Shown here one piece after another: positions 14,186 to 26,305 of a stretch of DNA of 64,000 bases (its first letter is position 1; the number at the start of each line of letters is the position of its first letter). The DNA lies in NCBI GenBank assembly GCA_009760855.2, contig WPIO01000148.1, forward strand, positions 350,001 through 414,000. The letters are read 5' to 3'. The notes beneath the pieces are model-generated. The model did not search any database. It worked only from the letters and a program-made list of their open reading frames with translations, and had not been told where the DNA came from. The position numbers and the translations under genes were made by a program. Source of the DNA: Cristatella mucedo (Eukaryota; Bryozoa; Phylactolaemata; Cristatellidae).

Positions 14186-16638
14186 AGTCTTCAAGGAGCA
14201 TACCTGCCTGAGTGTGCTGTAGTAGCGATTGCACAGAAAAGCTGCAAAGGGTGGGGTGCATTGTGCTTACCGCTGAGGAGCCGTAGTGTTGGCCTGTTTT
14301 GGAGGCACTCATCTTGCTACAGCTGCCACGTCAGCAGTGCAGAGAAAATTCTGCGGGCATGATTCGAGCTGACACCTCGGGGTTAAGAATCAATAGGGTT
14401 AGCCAACAGATCATTGGGACTACGGACCAATAGGTGGCCACTGTGACCTTGTCTCCTTGCCACTTCTCAACTTTTCTTATTTCTGAAGATGCTGCTGCTT
14501 CTGCAGAGAAATTAGTCTGGTCCTGTAAGTCTGTGCAAGCGTCCACCCAAGGGATTTCCAATCAAAATGACTGTATTCATGCACCTTCAGCATCAGCACC
14601 GTTTTACTTTCTTGGTTTGCCACTTGGCAGACTCCTAGCTGACTGCAGACGGGAGCTCTACTAATTGGAGCAAAGAAATCGCAAGACATTCCCATTCCTC
14701 ACATTTAATTCCCATTTCAATGTCCTCCCATTTCCATCTCCAGGAGCGTTCTCTGCCCTTTGCAAGCTTCTGTGGCTTCAAGAAAATCTGCTCGAGAATC
14801 TTCTTTTGACGAGCTTCTTTCGAGGCCAGGCAAGGTCATTTTTGCCGAAGGTCGCATTGCATAAGGGGGCTACTCTCACCTGTATTTCTTAGGATACCTG
14901 CTGAGTCTCCTGAATCGTTCTTTTAACAGCCAGCTCTTTCCATTTTTAGTTGGGAGCAGCCAAAAAATGATAGATGAAATGCTAATATGGCCCAGGTTTA
15001 GATTGTTAACCTGGGCGCTTTAATTGACAGTCATCTGACCGAACAAACAGCAGCTATAACAACAAATAAGCAGTCCTCTGACCAAATAAACAGCAGCAAA
15101 GCCAAGATCACAGGTTTTCCAAGGATCTGGGAAATCCAACCATCTGAACTAGGTACCACAAAACTAGGCAAGCGCGTGCTCACTCTGGACCAGAACGACC
15201 CGATCGGATCTAGAGCCTTGAGATGCCTCCCGTGCGAAGCTTTACATGACAGCTGCTGAGGATCGTTAATATCTATGAACTGGGTGACTGATTAATAGCA
15301 GGACTTGGGTTAGATCTTTAATTTCTGATAACTTTTAGTTCACCATAAAGTTATCGGAGATTTACAAATTCCTTCTTTTTAAATTTCAATACACCATAGT
15401 TATTGTTTTTATTTTGCTCCTTACATTTCTGCAAGTTTTTTCAATGCTAAGTGTAAGTACTTTCAGGTTCAAGTATCCTGCCCCTTCCAGCACCCTGAAC
15501 CAGGTCATCTCAGATTTTCTCAGAGGAGCTATGCCGTGGGCTACATACATGCACTTAGGCAGGCAGCTGGAATGGGACGAGAGGCTCTTTGAGTGTGGCA
15601 CACTCTGAAGCTGCAGCTTCCGACAAGGAACTGAAATGAATGAGCCCTTCAGGACCCTTCCTAGTTGATTGCCTTGCCTGCTTTGAACGTCATTCAATTA
15701 GTGAGGGAGTGAGGGCTGAACCCAGGGCTGCACACAGGCTGACCTGTCTATGCGTGCCCCCCCCCCCCCCTGTGCATGCCGCTACCTTCGGCAGGCAGTA
15801 AGCATGCATCCGGTATGGAGCAGTGCAAGTGCTGCCTCTGATGATCGGATTGCTTCTACACTCTCCAGATATCTGTTCGCAGGACTAAAAGCTAAATCCG
15901 TCGCTGAACAAGAACGGGGCAGCCGATTTTCCCATCTGCGGCTACCACGGACAGGGGCAGCTGCTCCTGCATTGGCACCCTCACTATCAGGCCAAATGTA
16001 ACCTGCTAGATCCCACCTGATCCTACTTGTGAGCTGCGCATCTCCTTTAGCTAGCGAAAATTGCATCATGCTCTAATGACAGCGCTCATCTGCAATTACT
16101 GCAGCAAACTCGAGACCAAGTGTGATTCCATTACTGCAACAACCTCTTGTAGCAGCTAATGAGCTTGAGTGGGTGTGACTGGCTCAGAGCCCCAGTCGGT
16201 ACATCCCTGCACAGCGATCACTCCAGCATCGGTCCGTCCATCGGTCGCTCGGTCGTAAGGCAATCACTTCAGCCTCAGCCTGCTTGGGTTTACTTACGCA
16301 AAGCGGCCCACACCCCCCCCCCCTGGGCCCGGTGCATTACGTGCTGTGAGTAGCATGGCCATCCATTCAGCCTGTTCGGCAATGTAGTCAGGCCTAGCTA
16401 GTGCAGCCCCCTAAGCCTGGGCTGAAACCAGTGATTCTCCCTTTGTCCGAAGCCAATTCACGATGCTGGCTGATGACCCATTCCATAGACATCATAGGTG
16501 CTCAGCACGGCGATCGGCCAGTTTCTGAGCTGCTTGCTACACTAGCATTCCCGCCTCCCGCCATAGAGAGCCAAGGGGCACGAAAGCTAGGCCACCTCCT
16601 TTGCACGGCATGCTGGCTGCTGGCGTAAGAAAGCCGCC

Positions 16639-17162
16639 AACATGGCATCGTTTGTTCGTACAGCAATGTCAGGCTCAGCTATGGACACAGTGTTCATAGT
16701 AGGCTGTTCAACATGGTCGCCAGGATATGTTTACATTTGCGTGAAATAAACACGTTTTTAATTATCCTTTTTCAGGTAGAACTTCTCTGTAATACCTAAA
16801 TACTAAACCATAAACCCTAAGACCTAAACTCTAAACCCTTTAATTATCTCTGTCAGTTAGAATTTCTCTCTAATACTTAAAAACTAAACCCTAAACCCTA
16901 AGAGATCAACTCTAAACCCAAAAATTCAAGTAAAAAATACAAAATCTAACCAGTAAATCATAAACCGTGAGCCCCAAAACATGCAACCCCTAAATACTAA
17001 ACCCAAACTCCTAAACCCTAAGTTAAAAAGATAACTGAAAACGTGTTTATTTAACGTAAATATAAACCGTGCGCTGCTGCCGACCATGTTGAGCAGCCTG
17101 CTATGAGCACTGTGCCCTTAGCAAAACCTGACATTGCTGTATGAACAAACGACACCGTATTA
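16639..17162. mobile_element. Foldback/MITE-like element with telomere-like core
   Basis: The left arm (16639-16760) and the right arm (17038-17162) are reverse complements at roughly 80 percent: both contain tcgtttgttc, acagcaatgtcagg, gctgttcaacatgg (or a one-base variant) and aataaacacgttttt. The ~280-base core is built of degenerate CTAAACC/CCCTAAA heptamers, including an ~81-base tandem duplication (about 16757-16838 and 16839-16920). No transposase frame is present, so it would be non-autonomous. The element lies in the first visible Shal intron. Confidence 0.75.
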
Positions 17163-17482
17163 GCTGAGGAACGGCGCATCGCCTTCGGGGTTGCCAGCAA
17201 AGCGACAAACTCATTCAGCCAAGGCTCTGCCAGCTCTATCCGGAGCTCTCTGCCAGCTCCGTCATTCAAACGACCGCAGCTCTTAGCCAGCTATTGTACG
17301 ACAGAACCTGTTTATACCGAAACAAAAAGAAAAGTTCACTGGAGCGAAACATGAGCTGACTGGAAGAGATATGTCTTTTTTTAGTTGAGACTCAAGGTCA
17401 TTGCAAGTAGCGACTTTAGCCGGAGGCGAGTTCTGGAACTTCTGTGCATACGAGCTGAAGGCTCGATATTGGTGGAATTAAT

Positions 17483-17668
17483 AATAATAATAATAATAAA
17501 ACTGTTGATAAAGTGCCCCCGGAGAACTCAATCTCTTTCTAGGCGCTTTACAATTGCTGCAAAGAAATCACGATCGAATGGTTAGGGATAGCATGCTCAA
17601 TAAACAATAAGAATAACATGGTTAGGGTGACATGCGCAGGGTTAGCATGCAAGTAATTACACTGACCT
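17483..17668 (-). mobile_element. LINE-1 3' end
   Basis: AAT repeats, then gagaactcaatctctttcta, ggcgctttacaattgctgc and acatggttagggtgacatgc. Confidence 0.8.
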
Positions 17669-18436
17669 CAAAGCGGCTAACGATTCGCTTCAGCAGGACA
17701 CATGAACAGACGCCTGGATGGTGCAAAACCTACTAACTAGAGCTTACAGTGAGAAAAAATCCCTCAGCTCAAGGAGCGAGAGGCTCTAGCGATACGGCGA
17801 CACAGCCTCCCAAGCGAGCACGCTAGTCATATGAGCGAGTCGAGCGAGGCCAGCCCCAAGCCCTAACTGAATTTCACGAGACCACAATTAACTATGCCCC
17901 TGCTTATGCAGTACAGTCATTACGAGCACTTATGGGTCTGCCTCATGCGAATGACCTCCACCATTTTCTGTTGAGCTTTCTTTTTGAACGATGATGCTTA
18001 GAGGATTCAGTGTAAGCTATCAAACTACACGGTACACTTAGGAAGTGTTAACCTGTTAGATACGATCCTCCGACAAGTGCCAGCTAGAAAAGAAAGGCCG
18101 GGCGTGCTATACGCGATTCTGAGAATTACGTCAGCCCGATATCGTTGCTGTTATTGCTCCGGCGAACAGTGCTCCAGCGAGCTCAGCTCGAGACGCGCCG
18201 TCCCTCACGGCCTCGGCTAAAAGAGGAGTCTGCCGTGGTGGGGGCGGTTCTACGATCCGCCCCCACGATCGCCACGGCCCAGCCCACTCCTTCCCCAACG
18301 GCCGTCCCCCACCCCTTCCAACCCCACTCCTTCCCCTACATCCCGAAAGACGTTAACACACAAGGGCAGCGCCAGCCGCACGTCACCAGTGCGTCCTCGA
18401 GCTCAGCAGTGACTGCATTTCGGCGAGCCTCGATGG

Positions 18437-18605
18437 CACGCTAGATATAGCGGTTGCTCTTCACGACCCCAGTCCCGAGGTCACGGGTTCAATCCTTTGG
18501 TGGGCGATCCTTTATTACCGCTGCAAGCGGTGGCTGGCGAGAGCCTTTAAGGCCCTTCTGCCGCTACATAAAAAAGAGGCGGTTAAATCGGAAAGGGATT
18601 TTTTT
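18437..18605 (+). mobile_element. SINE-B copy
   Basis: tcacgggttcaatcctttgg (B box), attaccgctgcaagcggtgg, cttctgccgctacataaaa and gaggcggttaaatcgg. It ends about 65 bases before a Shal exon acceptor. Confidence 0.85.
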
Positions 18606-18668
18606 TTATTGCTGCCTGGACTGTCGAGCGACAAAGCTTACACGAACGCCGCGGTATTCGTTTTGCAG

Positions 18669-18869
18669 AAAGCGCGTCAGGCGAGGGCTCGCATAGCGAA
18701 GAACACGGCCAACCAGGTGTATCTCAAGTTCAAGCATCAGGAGGAGCAGAAGGACGGCGGCTCGCTGCAGCAGCAGAGCATCGAGCTGAATCGAGCGGCG
18801 TCTGCTGGCGAGAAGGACGCGCTGCTATTGCAGCACCACCACCTGCTCGCCTGCCTCGAAAGGACGACC
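18669..18869 (+). CDS. Shal: Shal/Kv4 potassium channel, proximal C-terminal exon
   Basis: This is the cytoplasmic segment after S6. The acceptor ttttgcag ends at 18668 and the exon starts in phase 0 with KARQARARIAKN, which continues KRKAQQ of the previous exon and matches the conserved Kv4 pattern KARLARIRIAK. A Gln-rich, species-specific stretch follows. The exon ends with LLLQHHHLLACLERTT, the counterpart of the conserved QHHHLLxCLEKTT motif of Shal/Kv4. The donor ACC|gtgagt is in phase 0. The upstream intron is about 5.8 kb and contains the foldback element and several SINEs. The combination of the two conserved motifs makes the Kv4 assignment secure. Confidence 0.92.
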
Positions 18870-19123
18870 GTGAGTGCGGGCCTGCAGCCGTAAAATCGCG
18901 CTCGGGCGAATCGGCCGCAATAGCGAAACAGCCCTTCGGGGGGGGGCGAGTCGGGCGCCGACGTCTGCCGACGAAGTGCCTTCGCGACGGCGGCGGCGGC
19001 GATGCATCCACACAGCTACCAGCTTTCAGTGGCCCGATCCGAACAGAGATTAACGGCGCCCGAACTACCAAACTAGTACTGGAGAAGAGACAATCGGCCA
19101 CTGAACTAGCCACGTAACAAACC

Positions 19124-19161
19124 AACTAAATTATGCAAAGATAAATAAGCCTCGAGATTCG
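19124..19161. repeat. Target-site duplication, left copy
   Basis: Begins aactaaattatg and ends gcctcgagattcg; the same sequence with two differences follows the SINE at 19309-19346. Confidence 0.9.
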
Positions 19162-19308
19162 CTGGTTTGGTCTAGCGGTTAAGGTGCTCGCCCCGACCAA
19201 GGTCCGACTGAGGTCGTGGGCTCGAGCCCCGAGGCATGTGTGAAGCGCCTGAATAGAGATTAAGTTCTCTTGGGGCGCTATACAAATGAATTATATTTAT
19301 TTTTATAT
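19162..19308 (+). mobile_element. SINE-A copy with long target-site duplication
   Basis: The head tggtttggtctagcggttaa resembles a tRNA A box and gtcgtgggctcgagcccc a B box. The tail is gaatagagattaagttctct, tggggcgctatacaaatg and an AT-rich end. It is flanked by 19124-19161 and 19309-19346, which match at 36 of 38 positions, so both borders are defined. This is the best reference copy of the family. Confidence 0.93.
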
Positions 19309-19346
19309 AACTAAATTATGAGAAGATAAATAAGCCTCGAGATTCG
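19309..19346. repeat. Target-site duplication, right copy
   Basis: Partner of 19124-19161, with two adjacent substitutions near its middle. Confidence 0.9.
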
Positions 19347-19774
19347 GTTATCTAGAGACTGCTTTGCATTTTGAATGACTTTTTAGCGTTACTCATAAAT
19401 TATCTGCGTCAATTAGCCATACTTTAGCGATGGATCTTGGTAAAATCATGCATTCAAATTCGCAATAAAGATCAGGGTAACTGTTGCTGTAAATGTTGGT
19501 TACTTCATTGAGGTGAACAGATCTAAACCCTTTACAGAGATGGAGGCATTGGAAAATGTGAAAAGCCTTTCATCGGACTAGCCCTCAATGGTGTAGGTTT
19601 CCTTAAGTTAACCTTGTCAATCTGGAACCGCAATTACAGTATTCAGCAGTCAAACCTGATCATATAGCTCTACTCAAGCGGTGGGTTAAAATTGGCGTAC
19701 ACATAAATATTCATGAAATAAAAACCAAAATCTGTTCGGAGCTCGAGAAAAAAGTGGCATTTCGCATGAAGTAG

Positions 19775-19915
19775 CCCATGAGTAAAGTGCTGACACTTTC
19801 CGACCATGATCCTGGATTCGAGCCAGGCGATTCTTTGTTGATCATTGCAAGCTGGACTGATAGTCGTCAAGGCTCTTCTGCCGTTATATAAATGAGCCTG
19901 CTGAGTCAAGTAACC
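19775..19915 (+). mobile_element. SINE-B copy, diverged
   Basis: tcctggattcgagccaggcg, gtcgtcaaggctcttctgcc and gttatataaatgagcctgct. Confidence 0.75.
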
Positions 19916-22377
19916 ATTACTCTTTACAGTACAAGTATCCCTTATAAAAAAAAAAAGATACTCCCACGCGGATTTACAAATTTGGGCGACCAAAGTGTCT
20001 TGCTTGTTTCGTTCTACCTAAATCGGCCATCACCAATTTCTTTACAATTTTTTGACTCGATGTTGCACGATTGCACTACCTGTGCATAAATAATATCTAT
20101 ACGTCACCGAACTCACGTATACCTATTTTTCTTCTACATACATGTACGTAGAGAAGGCAATATGTGCAATAAGAATACGAGGCATAGGCTCCCACACTAC
20201 ACACTGCATACATCTACTTATACTTGTGTACATATATGGATGTAACCAAGACTGGGGGTGTCGGCCCGACCCGCCCGACCAAACGCCCTGTCCGCCGCCG
20301 CCCATAGCCATGTCGCTGTCGCGGGGGGGGGGGGAGGCTAGGGCAAGATGGGCGGCAGTTTAATTAAACCTTCTTATACTAATTTCGCGTGCACCAAAAA
20401 TAGCAGAAGAATTAAACAGTACTGCTGGGGTCCTAGGTACTTTAGACTACGGGGGATGTGGAAAATCGTGCAGCCTTCCCTAAACTGGATGGCACTCTCG
20501 GTACGGAGCAATCTTGATGGCGGGTGCGATCTCGCATATACCAATCGCAGCGGCATGGGTACGACAGTAGCTGAAGCAACAAAGACTCACTGGCGAGGCA
20601 CATCTCAGCTCGCCGAGGGCTTCGGCTCAGGCAGGGGAGGCTTCGAACAACATGCTAGAAGCGAACGTGGAATATACAAACCGTAACAGCGAGTGCGCTT
20701 ATCTCCAGCAACGCTCGCGAAGTGGGTCCCTGTGGCCTTTCATAGTTGACGGCATGGTCGAGGAACGCCAGCTATCCATCCTTCGGGATGGGAATACTGA
20801 GCAAACGGGGGCTCTGCACTCTCACGTCTCGGCCGATCAACACCTGGTACTCGAATGCTCAGAACAAGGGGCCATGTGGCCTCACATCAAAGGGCAGGCT
20901 TGGCCCAGCCAGTGACCCGTAGCTGGCCGTATCGCGTTGCAGCCAACCAAGGCTACTGAACCTTGATACTGCGAACGGGTTAGCATATATTCGCAGAAAA
21001 CATTATGCAGCTCACATTTCGGTCTAAACTAGCATATAATTTTGAATTCTGCCTAATCGAAAAACTGCCCACAGTTCAACTTGCTGGATCTTCACGTTGT
21101 ATTGCCTTCTTATGCGGCCATTATTCACTGTGGTTGAGGTCCAGCTGCTCTTGCAGCCTTGATGTTAAGTCTTCATGTTTACAAGCTGGAAGAATGGAAG
21201 GTATCCAACCTCGGCGAATCACTGTGCACATGCTAGTGCTTTCGCTACAAGCGTAGCCAAACTGTTTCCCGGAGACCTCAGCGACATAAAACCCAGGTAT
21301 TAGGCTGGAGTCGCGTCTCGACTTGGCCAGGGCCGAGCAGGCAGCCTTCAGCGAGCAGAAAGGGTGTGCCAAGTCGCTCAGCTGCTCTTCTGATTCATCC
21401 CAAATGAGTCTGCAGTCCTGCAGCTATTTTCACAGCAGGTATAGAAATCGTTCGCAAAGATTCCCTCAACACTCCGATGTGTCGCCACATTTGCACGTGC
21501 AATCCTGAACAGACGTGCATTCGTGCATGTACAGCAGGAGAAGCATGTTCACATGCGTGCATCGCGTACACCACCCTTTTTCCTTACTTGGCTATTTTCG
21601 GAATCAGACAAATCCATGCACGATCCAATACACTCAACTGAAACCTAAAGTCAATGCAATAGCGTTGCATGGCATTACATACTTGTCTATAGCATTGCAG
21701 GGATCATGTCAACCTCACACAGCATAAGCAGCCCTAGGCAGAATAGGGCAAATACTAGAGAAATGCAGATTAGTTGCCGCCAAAGCTCGGAGCTAGATGA
21801 CGATATTGGACTCGAGATTGGACACCGCACGGCGAAGCAATAGAAATGGGCAATTAATACCATCGGCAAATGTTGAGCGATGAGCCGCGCTGGCATCGCT
21901 AGATTGTCTAATTAAGCGAACACTTTCAATCACTTTTGTGCGGACGGGCGCTAGCGTCGGATTATGCTTTGCAGAAGCAGCAGCACGTGCAGCTCCGAAA
22001 CGTGACGCACGAGTCTGGCTCTTGGCTCAAGCCTCGCTGCCCGCACACCTGCTCCTCTCTGCTCGCAGCTCATTTCTTATTAACAAATTCGTACAGAGCC
22101 TAATCAATACAAGCCACTAAATCGCATACGATCTGGCACTGCTCCGAGCTATTCTGGCAGCGGCCAGAGTAGCTCGGCTTCGGCATCGACCGAATCTAGT
22201 TGCTCCTTGGGGGATATGTTTTTCCCCTCGCTCCACTCTCCGTCGGCCTGGCACTCCGGGGGCTGACGCAATCAGTGTCCGCGATTTGATGTTTACTCCA
22301 TGCGGCTGGCGCGACGTTCGAACTGCTCGTTAGCTCCAAGCATGGCGGCACATCGATATGTAGCCATTACAACGACA

Positions 22378-22545
22378 GGGTCGTAGCCCAGGGGTAAGCA
22401 GCTCGCTCATCACTACCCAGCTCGTGGGTTCGAATCCTACAGTTGACAATCCTTAATTGCGCCTGCTGCAAGCGGGGCGATCGCCGCCAAGACTCTTCTG
22501 CCGCTATATATATAGATGGGGCTGTTGGATCAGCTGATCTTCATC
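22378..22545 (+). mobile_element. SINE-B copy with well-kept tRNA head
   Basis: gtcgtagcccaggggtaag (A-box-like), ctcgtgggttcgaatcctac (B box with consensus GGTTCGAATCC), ctcttctgccgctatata and ctgttggatcagctgat. Confidence 0.85.
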
Positions 22546-24194
22546 TGTATCCTCAGTAAAGAAGTTTCGCCGAACAAAACCGCGAATGATGGTCTGCGTC
22601 GCACCATAAATTGCCTCCAACGCGTATCGTCCTGCGTTCGAGATGCCCAAAAGCTTAACATGAGAGGAGCACGAGAAGCAGGCGTGGCTGGCGTGACAGG
22701 TGTAAGTGACCGCCAAATGAGCAGCGAATGTAGCCAGATGAAATTCGGCAGCAGTCAGTGATAATGCATGGATGCTAGACACTTATGTGCATCGCTCTCG
22801 AGACCTGTTCAGCCTTGCACTTTTAGGAGCGTTCGAGAATCAATGAAACATTCACGTGACTTCGCCAGTGGCCGGCCGAGCTCGAAATGTGCATCGGAAA
22901 TCCCATTTCGCCGCTGTTCATTATATCGCGGCGGCGAATCAAGTCAGTTCAAGTAACGCGTGCATCTCATTGACTATAAGAGACTAGTTCAAAAAATCTG
23001 TAACACGGTATCGTACGATAGACTTGAGCTGATTGTAGAAAGTCAAAGTCACAGTAAAAATGGGCCGCACTGGTAGCTTCGAGCTATTGAACTTATGGAA
23101 TATATGAGCAAAGATACAGTGGAGTCCTACATCTGAGGAGGCCTAGATGCTTGCTGCAGGTCCTACCAAGTAAGCAACCGGATGCCTCTAACTCAATTTA
23201 TCGAGCTACTCGGTGTGTGCTCGCCGTAAATCGGCAGCCTGCCTATCATATTCACAAGCCGCCGATGGCATGAGCTGAATCTAATTACTGCGACTAGCAC
23301 TTTGTAACAAACGCGGTGTGCGGCTTCTACGTCCGGATAGAATTAGGCCGCAAACACCACGCTCGTAGCCATTTTAGTCTCAGTCGACGCTCGACGAATA
23401 GTTAAGACGCCTGAACTTAGTATTGCGGCTAGCTGCTTGTGGGTGCAGCGGCAATTCGCGCCTGCAAACTGACGGAAGTAGCAAGCGGAACGCGACAGTA
23501 ACGAAGAGTGCCCCTGACCTCAAAACAATATGTCCGTATCTATATATATCCATATCTATATATCCGTATCTATTGCGTAGATAAGTCTATTCGACAGGAG
23601 CGAGTGCCACAGGTGTCTACCGGCGGCCATTAAATATATCGACCGCTCCGTGGGCTAGCGCTCAAATCGGCTCAAGTGCAATTGCCAACTCCGGAAGCAC
23701 AACTGCCTGCCCATCTCTTGGCGCTGGCTGTTATGTGGCCTCGGGCATAGATTATTGCATAATTTTATCCGAGCCGTTACGATTCAGGAGCCACGAATTG
23801 TGAATATCAGTCACAGTATCTGGCCGATTGTGCTCTGTCGGCGACTGTCGTCGATTTCGGCGATAGCTGGGCGACGCCTCACTGTCGCCGCTTGCCGCTC
23901 TAGGGGCGGATCTTAGCAGCGAGACAGCTACCGGTGCTTTATTGTTAGCGAACTATTACCTTAATATTGATTGAAAATTGTAAGTCCTTAATTTGTATTA
24001 ATTATAGCTAAATAATGTGGACGCACAGACACCTCCGCCACGTCACCACCTTTTCGCTTCCCGCTGCCTCGCTGTCTTGGTTGCCTCGCACTCTGGGCTG
24101 CCGACGTCTCGTCGGCAGCCGAAGGCCGTGGAGAGCTTCGCCAGGTGGACCCCCTTCGTGATGCAAACCTTCCATATGATGTACATAAATATAT

Positions 24195-24545
24195 CTGACA
24201 TATTCCCAAAGCCTGGAACTCACTTATGACTGGCATAACGACATCTCCTGACTTGACATTAAAAAAAGCTAAAAAGGCATCTATATATCGCAGCATTTAT
24301 TCATTAGGTTCATGCGATTCATCCTCTGCGTGCTTATGTGTGCTGACACTATGCACGCTGCCACTAACCATATTTTCTTGCTAACCCTATGCATGTCACC
24401 TCTAATCGTGTTATACTTGTTGACATTGAGCATCCTACCATTAATCATTCGACCATGCTTCCTTTGCAGCAATGTGAAGTGCCTAGAAATCGATTGAGTT
24501 CTCTGAGGGCACCATAAAATTGTTTTATTATTATTATTATATTTA
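24195..24545 (+). mobile_element. LINE-1 3' end with end of ORF2
   Basis: Begins in the C-terminal coding tail (aaagcctggaactcacttat, acatctcctgacttgaca), then gcacgctgccactaaccat, the GCAGCAATGTGAAG motif, gattgagttctctgagggca and a TTATTA tail. Confidence 0.85.
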
Positions 24546-24569
24546 AATTAATATAAGTATATGACCGAA

Positions 24570-24612
24570 CTATATACATATATATATATATATATAATAT
24601 ATATATATATAT
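24570..24612. repeat. (TA)n microsatellite
   Basis: Two TA runs separated by a single interruption. Confidence 0.9.
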
Positions 24613-24765
24613 TGCATTGCTATAGTGCCCTAAGAGAGTTTATCTCTATTCAGGCACTTCACACATGCCACGAGGCTCAAGCCCACGACCTCGGTCATCA
24701 AATACATTCACCTTGACCTTGGTCGGGGTGAGCACCTTAACCACTGAGCCAAACCAGCTGAGGAT
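24612..24765 (-). mobile_element. SINE-A copy
   Basis: Reverse complement of the reference: gtttatctctattcaggcac, cccacgacctcggtcatca, gaccttggtcggggtgagca and aaccactgagccaaaccagc. Confidence 0.88.
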
Positions 24766-25169
24766 TATTTTCCTCTGGTGTAAACGAGGTCGTTTTTTTC
24801 AGACGACACACGTTTCCTCCCATGCAAAGTGTTCTGCCGGGTCTGTAAGGATTTTGCATGCACAATTTTGGACTTCATAGTCGAAGCTTCGCGTAGTGAC
24901 GTTGCAGCCACGGACTTGCATCCGCGCCCCGATGGCTGCTCGGCTGGCGCTGCGCAGCTTCGATCGCTGGCGTACAGCGCCGGCTTTCTTTTCGCCAGGC
25001 GACTTGCGGCTGCTTATTTTCTTGGCCGCGATTCTTTCTGTCTGATCATTTTTATTAAAAATGGTAATAGGTTTTATCCGATGTCGTGCACCTCCTGACT
25101 TCGCCCCACTTTCGTACCAGCGAAGGCTTGCTAATCTTTGTTTGTTGAGCGACGGTTTGTCCATTTCAG

Positions 25170-25325
25170 AATTGCCAGTTTAAAGAGGGAGACCTCGTGA
25201 AGCCGATGTCCGCCCTGAAGCTATTGGCAGCCAATCCGAATGACAAGGTCGCCGAAGAGGATACCCTTCACAACAAGCGGCACAAATGCTGCTTCAGCAA
25301 GAAATGCTGGAAAGGCCGCTGCAAG
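25170..25325 (+). CDS. Shal: Shal/Kv4 potassium channel, Cys/Lys-rich C-terminal exon
   Basis: This 52-codon exon lies between acceptor catttcag (ending 25169) and donor AAG|gtgagc, in phase 0 at both ends, and stays open with the flanking Shal exons. It begins NCQFKEGDLVKPMSALKLL and ends with a basic, cysteine-rich tract, HKCCFSKKCWKGRC. This sequence is poorly conserved across Kv4 proteins. I recall a comparable CC-x-RCC tract in the insect Shal tail, which supports the placement. The clustered cysteines could be lipidated or bind metal, but nothing here proves that. Assignment rests on splice phase, strand, order and coding-like composition. Confidence 0.8.
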
Positions 25326-26189
25326 GTGAGCAGACTTTAAGCCGAATGCGAATGCCATTTTGCTATGGCGAGAACGTCAGTGTACAAATATCTCATGAGA
25401 AATTTCATCAACTCGACCCTTTCCTAGAGCTTTCTCCCACCGGGCGTGCTCGGGCGCAGAGCGTGGCACACGTGGCAGCCTCGTCCTCGCCTCGCCTGCC
25501 CCCCCCCCATGTCACGAACCAGATGCCAAGAGAAATTTCGCTGTATGGCCAGCGTTCGGCTCGACGCTCTGCTCGGTGGGGATAAGCTCTGCTTATCCCT
25601 GACGCTCGGCGGGGCGTGGCAGGGCAGAGCCGGGCGGAGCTGGGCAGAGGGCGGGGCTGTGAAACGCCCCTAGAGCAAGGTCGCAGAATTGTAGTGGCCA
25701 CGGCGGCCCGAGTACGGTGGCCGCCGACGAAACTTGTAAATGAACCTCCGCTGTACCACCACAAGTCCAGGCTGCCTACGGCTCGGCTGATGCAGAATGG
25801 ATCTTTACTGGTGGTTAGCCGATGGGCGGGGGGGGGGGGGTAGAGCCGAAGCCGAAGCACGAACGACCCAAAAGGAACGATTGACGAGGAGGGGGGAGCT
25901 AGCAGCAGCTAGCAGCCCGGGATACCACTCTAGCTCCCGCCGGTTATCCCGGCTGTGCGAATCCAAAGTCTTTACAGTAGTTTCCGCTCCGATAGCGAAA
26001 TTATCCAAGGCTCCGAAAATAACAGTGCAGGCGAGCCGGCAGTAGAATAGTGACGCACTTTTAAGAATCGTGTCAATATTTGACATGCATCGTATTGAGT
26101 ATTGCATCATTCTTTTTCTATTTATTTCTACTTTTTAAGCCCCTCGAGCTGCAAAAGTAAGCAGCGTAAAGGTCAACTAGCTTAGCAGG

Positions 26190-26305
26190 TTCATTTATAT
26201 AGCGGGAGAAGAGCCTGAGCGGCCAAGCAGAGGGCAATTAATGATTGCCTGTCTCAAGACTCGAACTCGAGACAGCATCGATGTCAAAGGTCTCGGGGTT
26301 TAGCA
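26190..26305 (-). mobile_element. SINE-B copy, partial
   Basis: tcatttatatagcgggagaa, gagcctgagcggcc and caagactcgaactcgagac on the + strand are reverse complements of the tail and B box. Confidence 0.6.

Larger units (their letters stand above)
12905..18668 (+). other. Shal intron, 5.8 kb
   Basis: gtcagt...ttgcag. Holds LINE-1 and SINE-B copies and the foldback element; 12905-13834, 14186-16638 and 17669-18436 show nothing recognised apart from C-runs near 15761 and 16312. Confidence 0.8.
18870..25169 (+). other. Shal intron, 6.3 kb
   Basis: gtgagt...tttcag. Contains SINE-A with its duplication, two SINE-B, a LINE-1 and an inverse SINE-A. 19916-22377 and 22546-24194 hold no recognised feature except AT-rich tatctatatat repeats near 23538-23572. 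Confidence 0.8.

Noticed and set aside
19162-19235. Possible functional tRNA gene
   Set aside because: The A and B box-like sequences belong to a dispersed SINE; no clean cloverleaf with acceptor stem was found.
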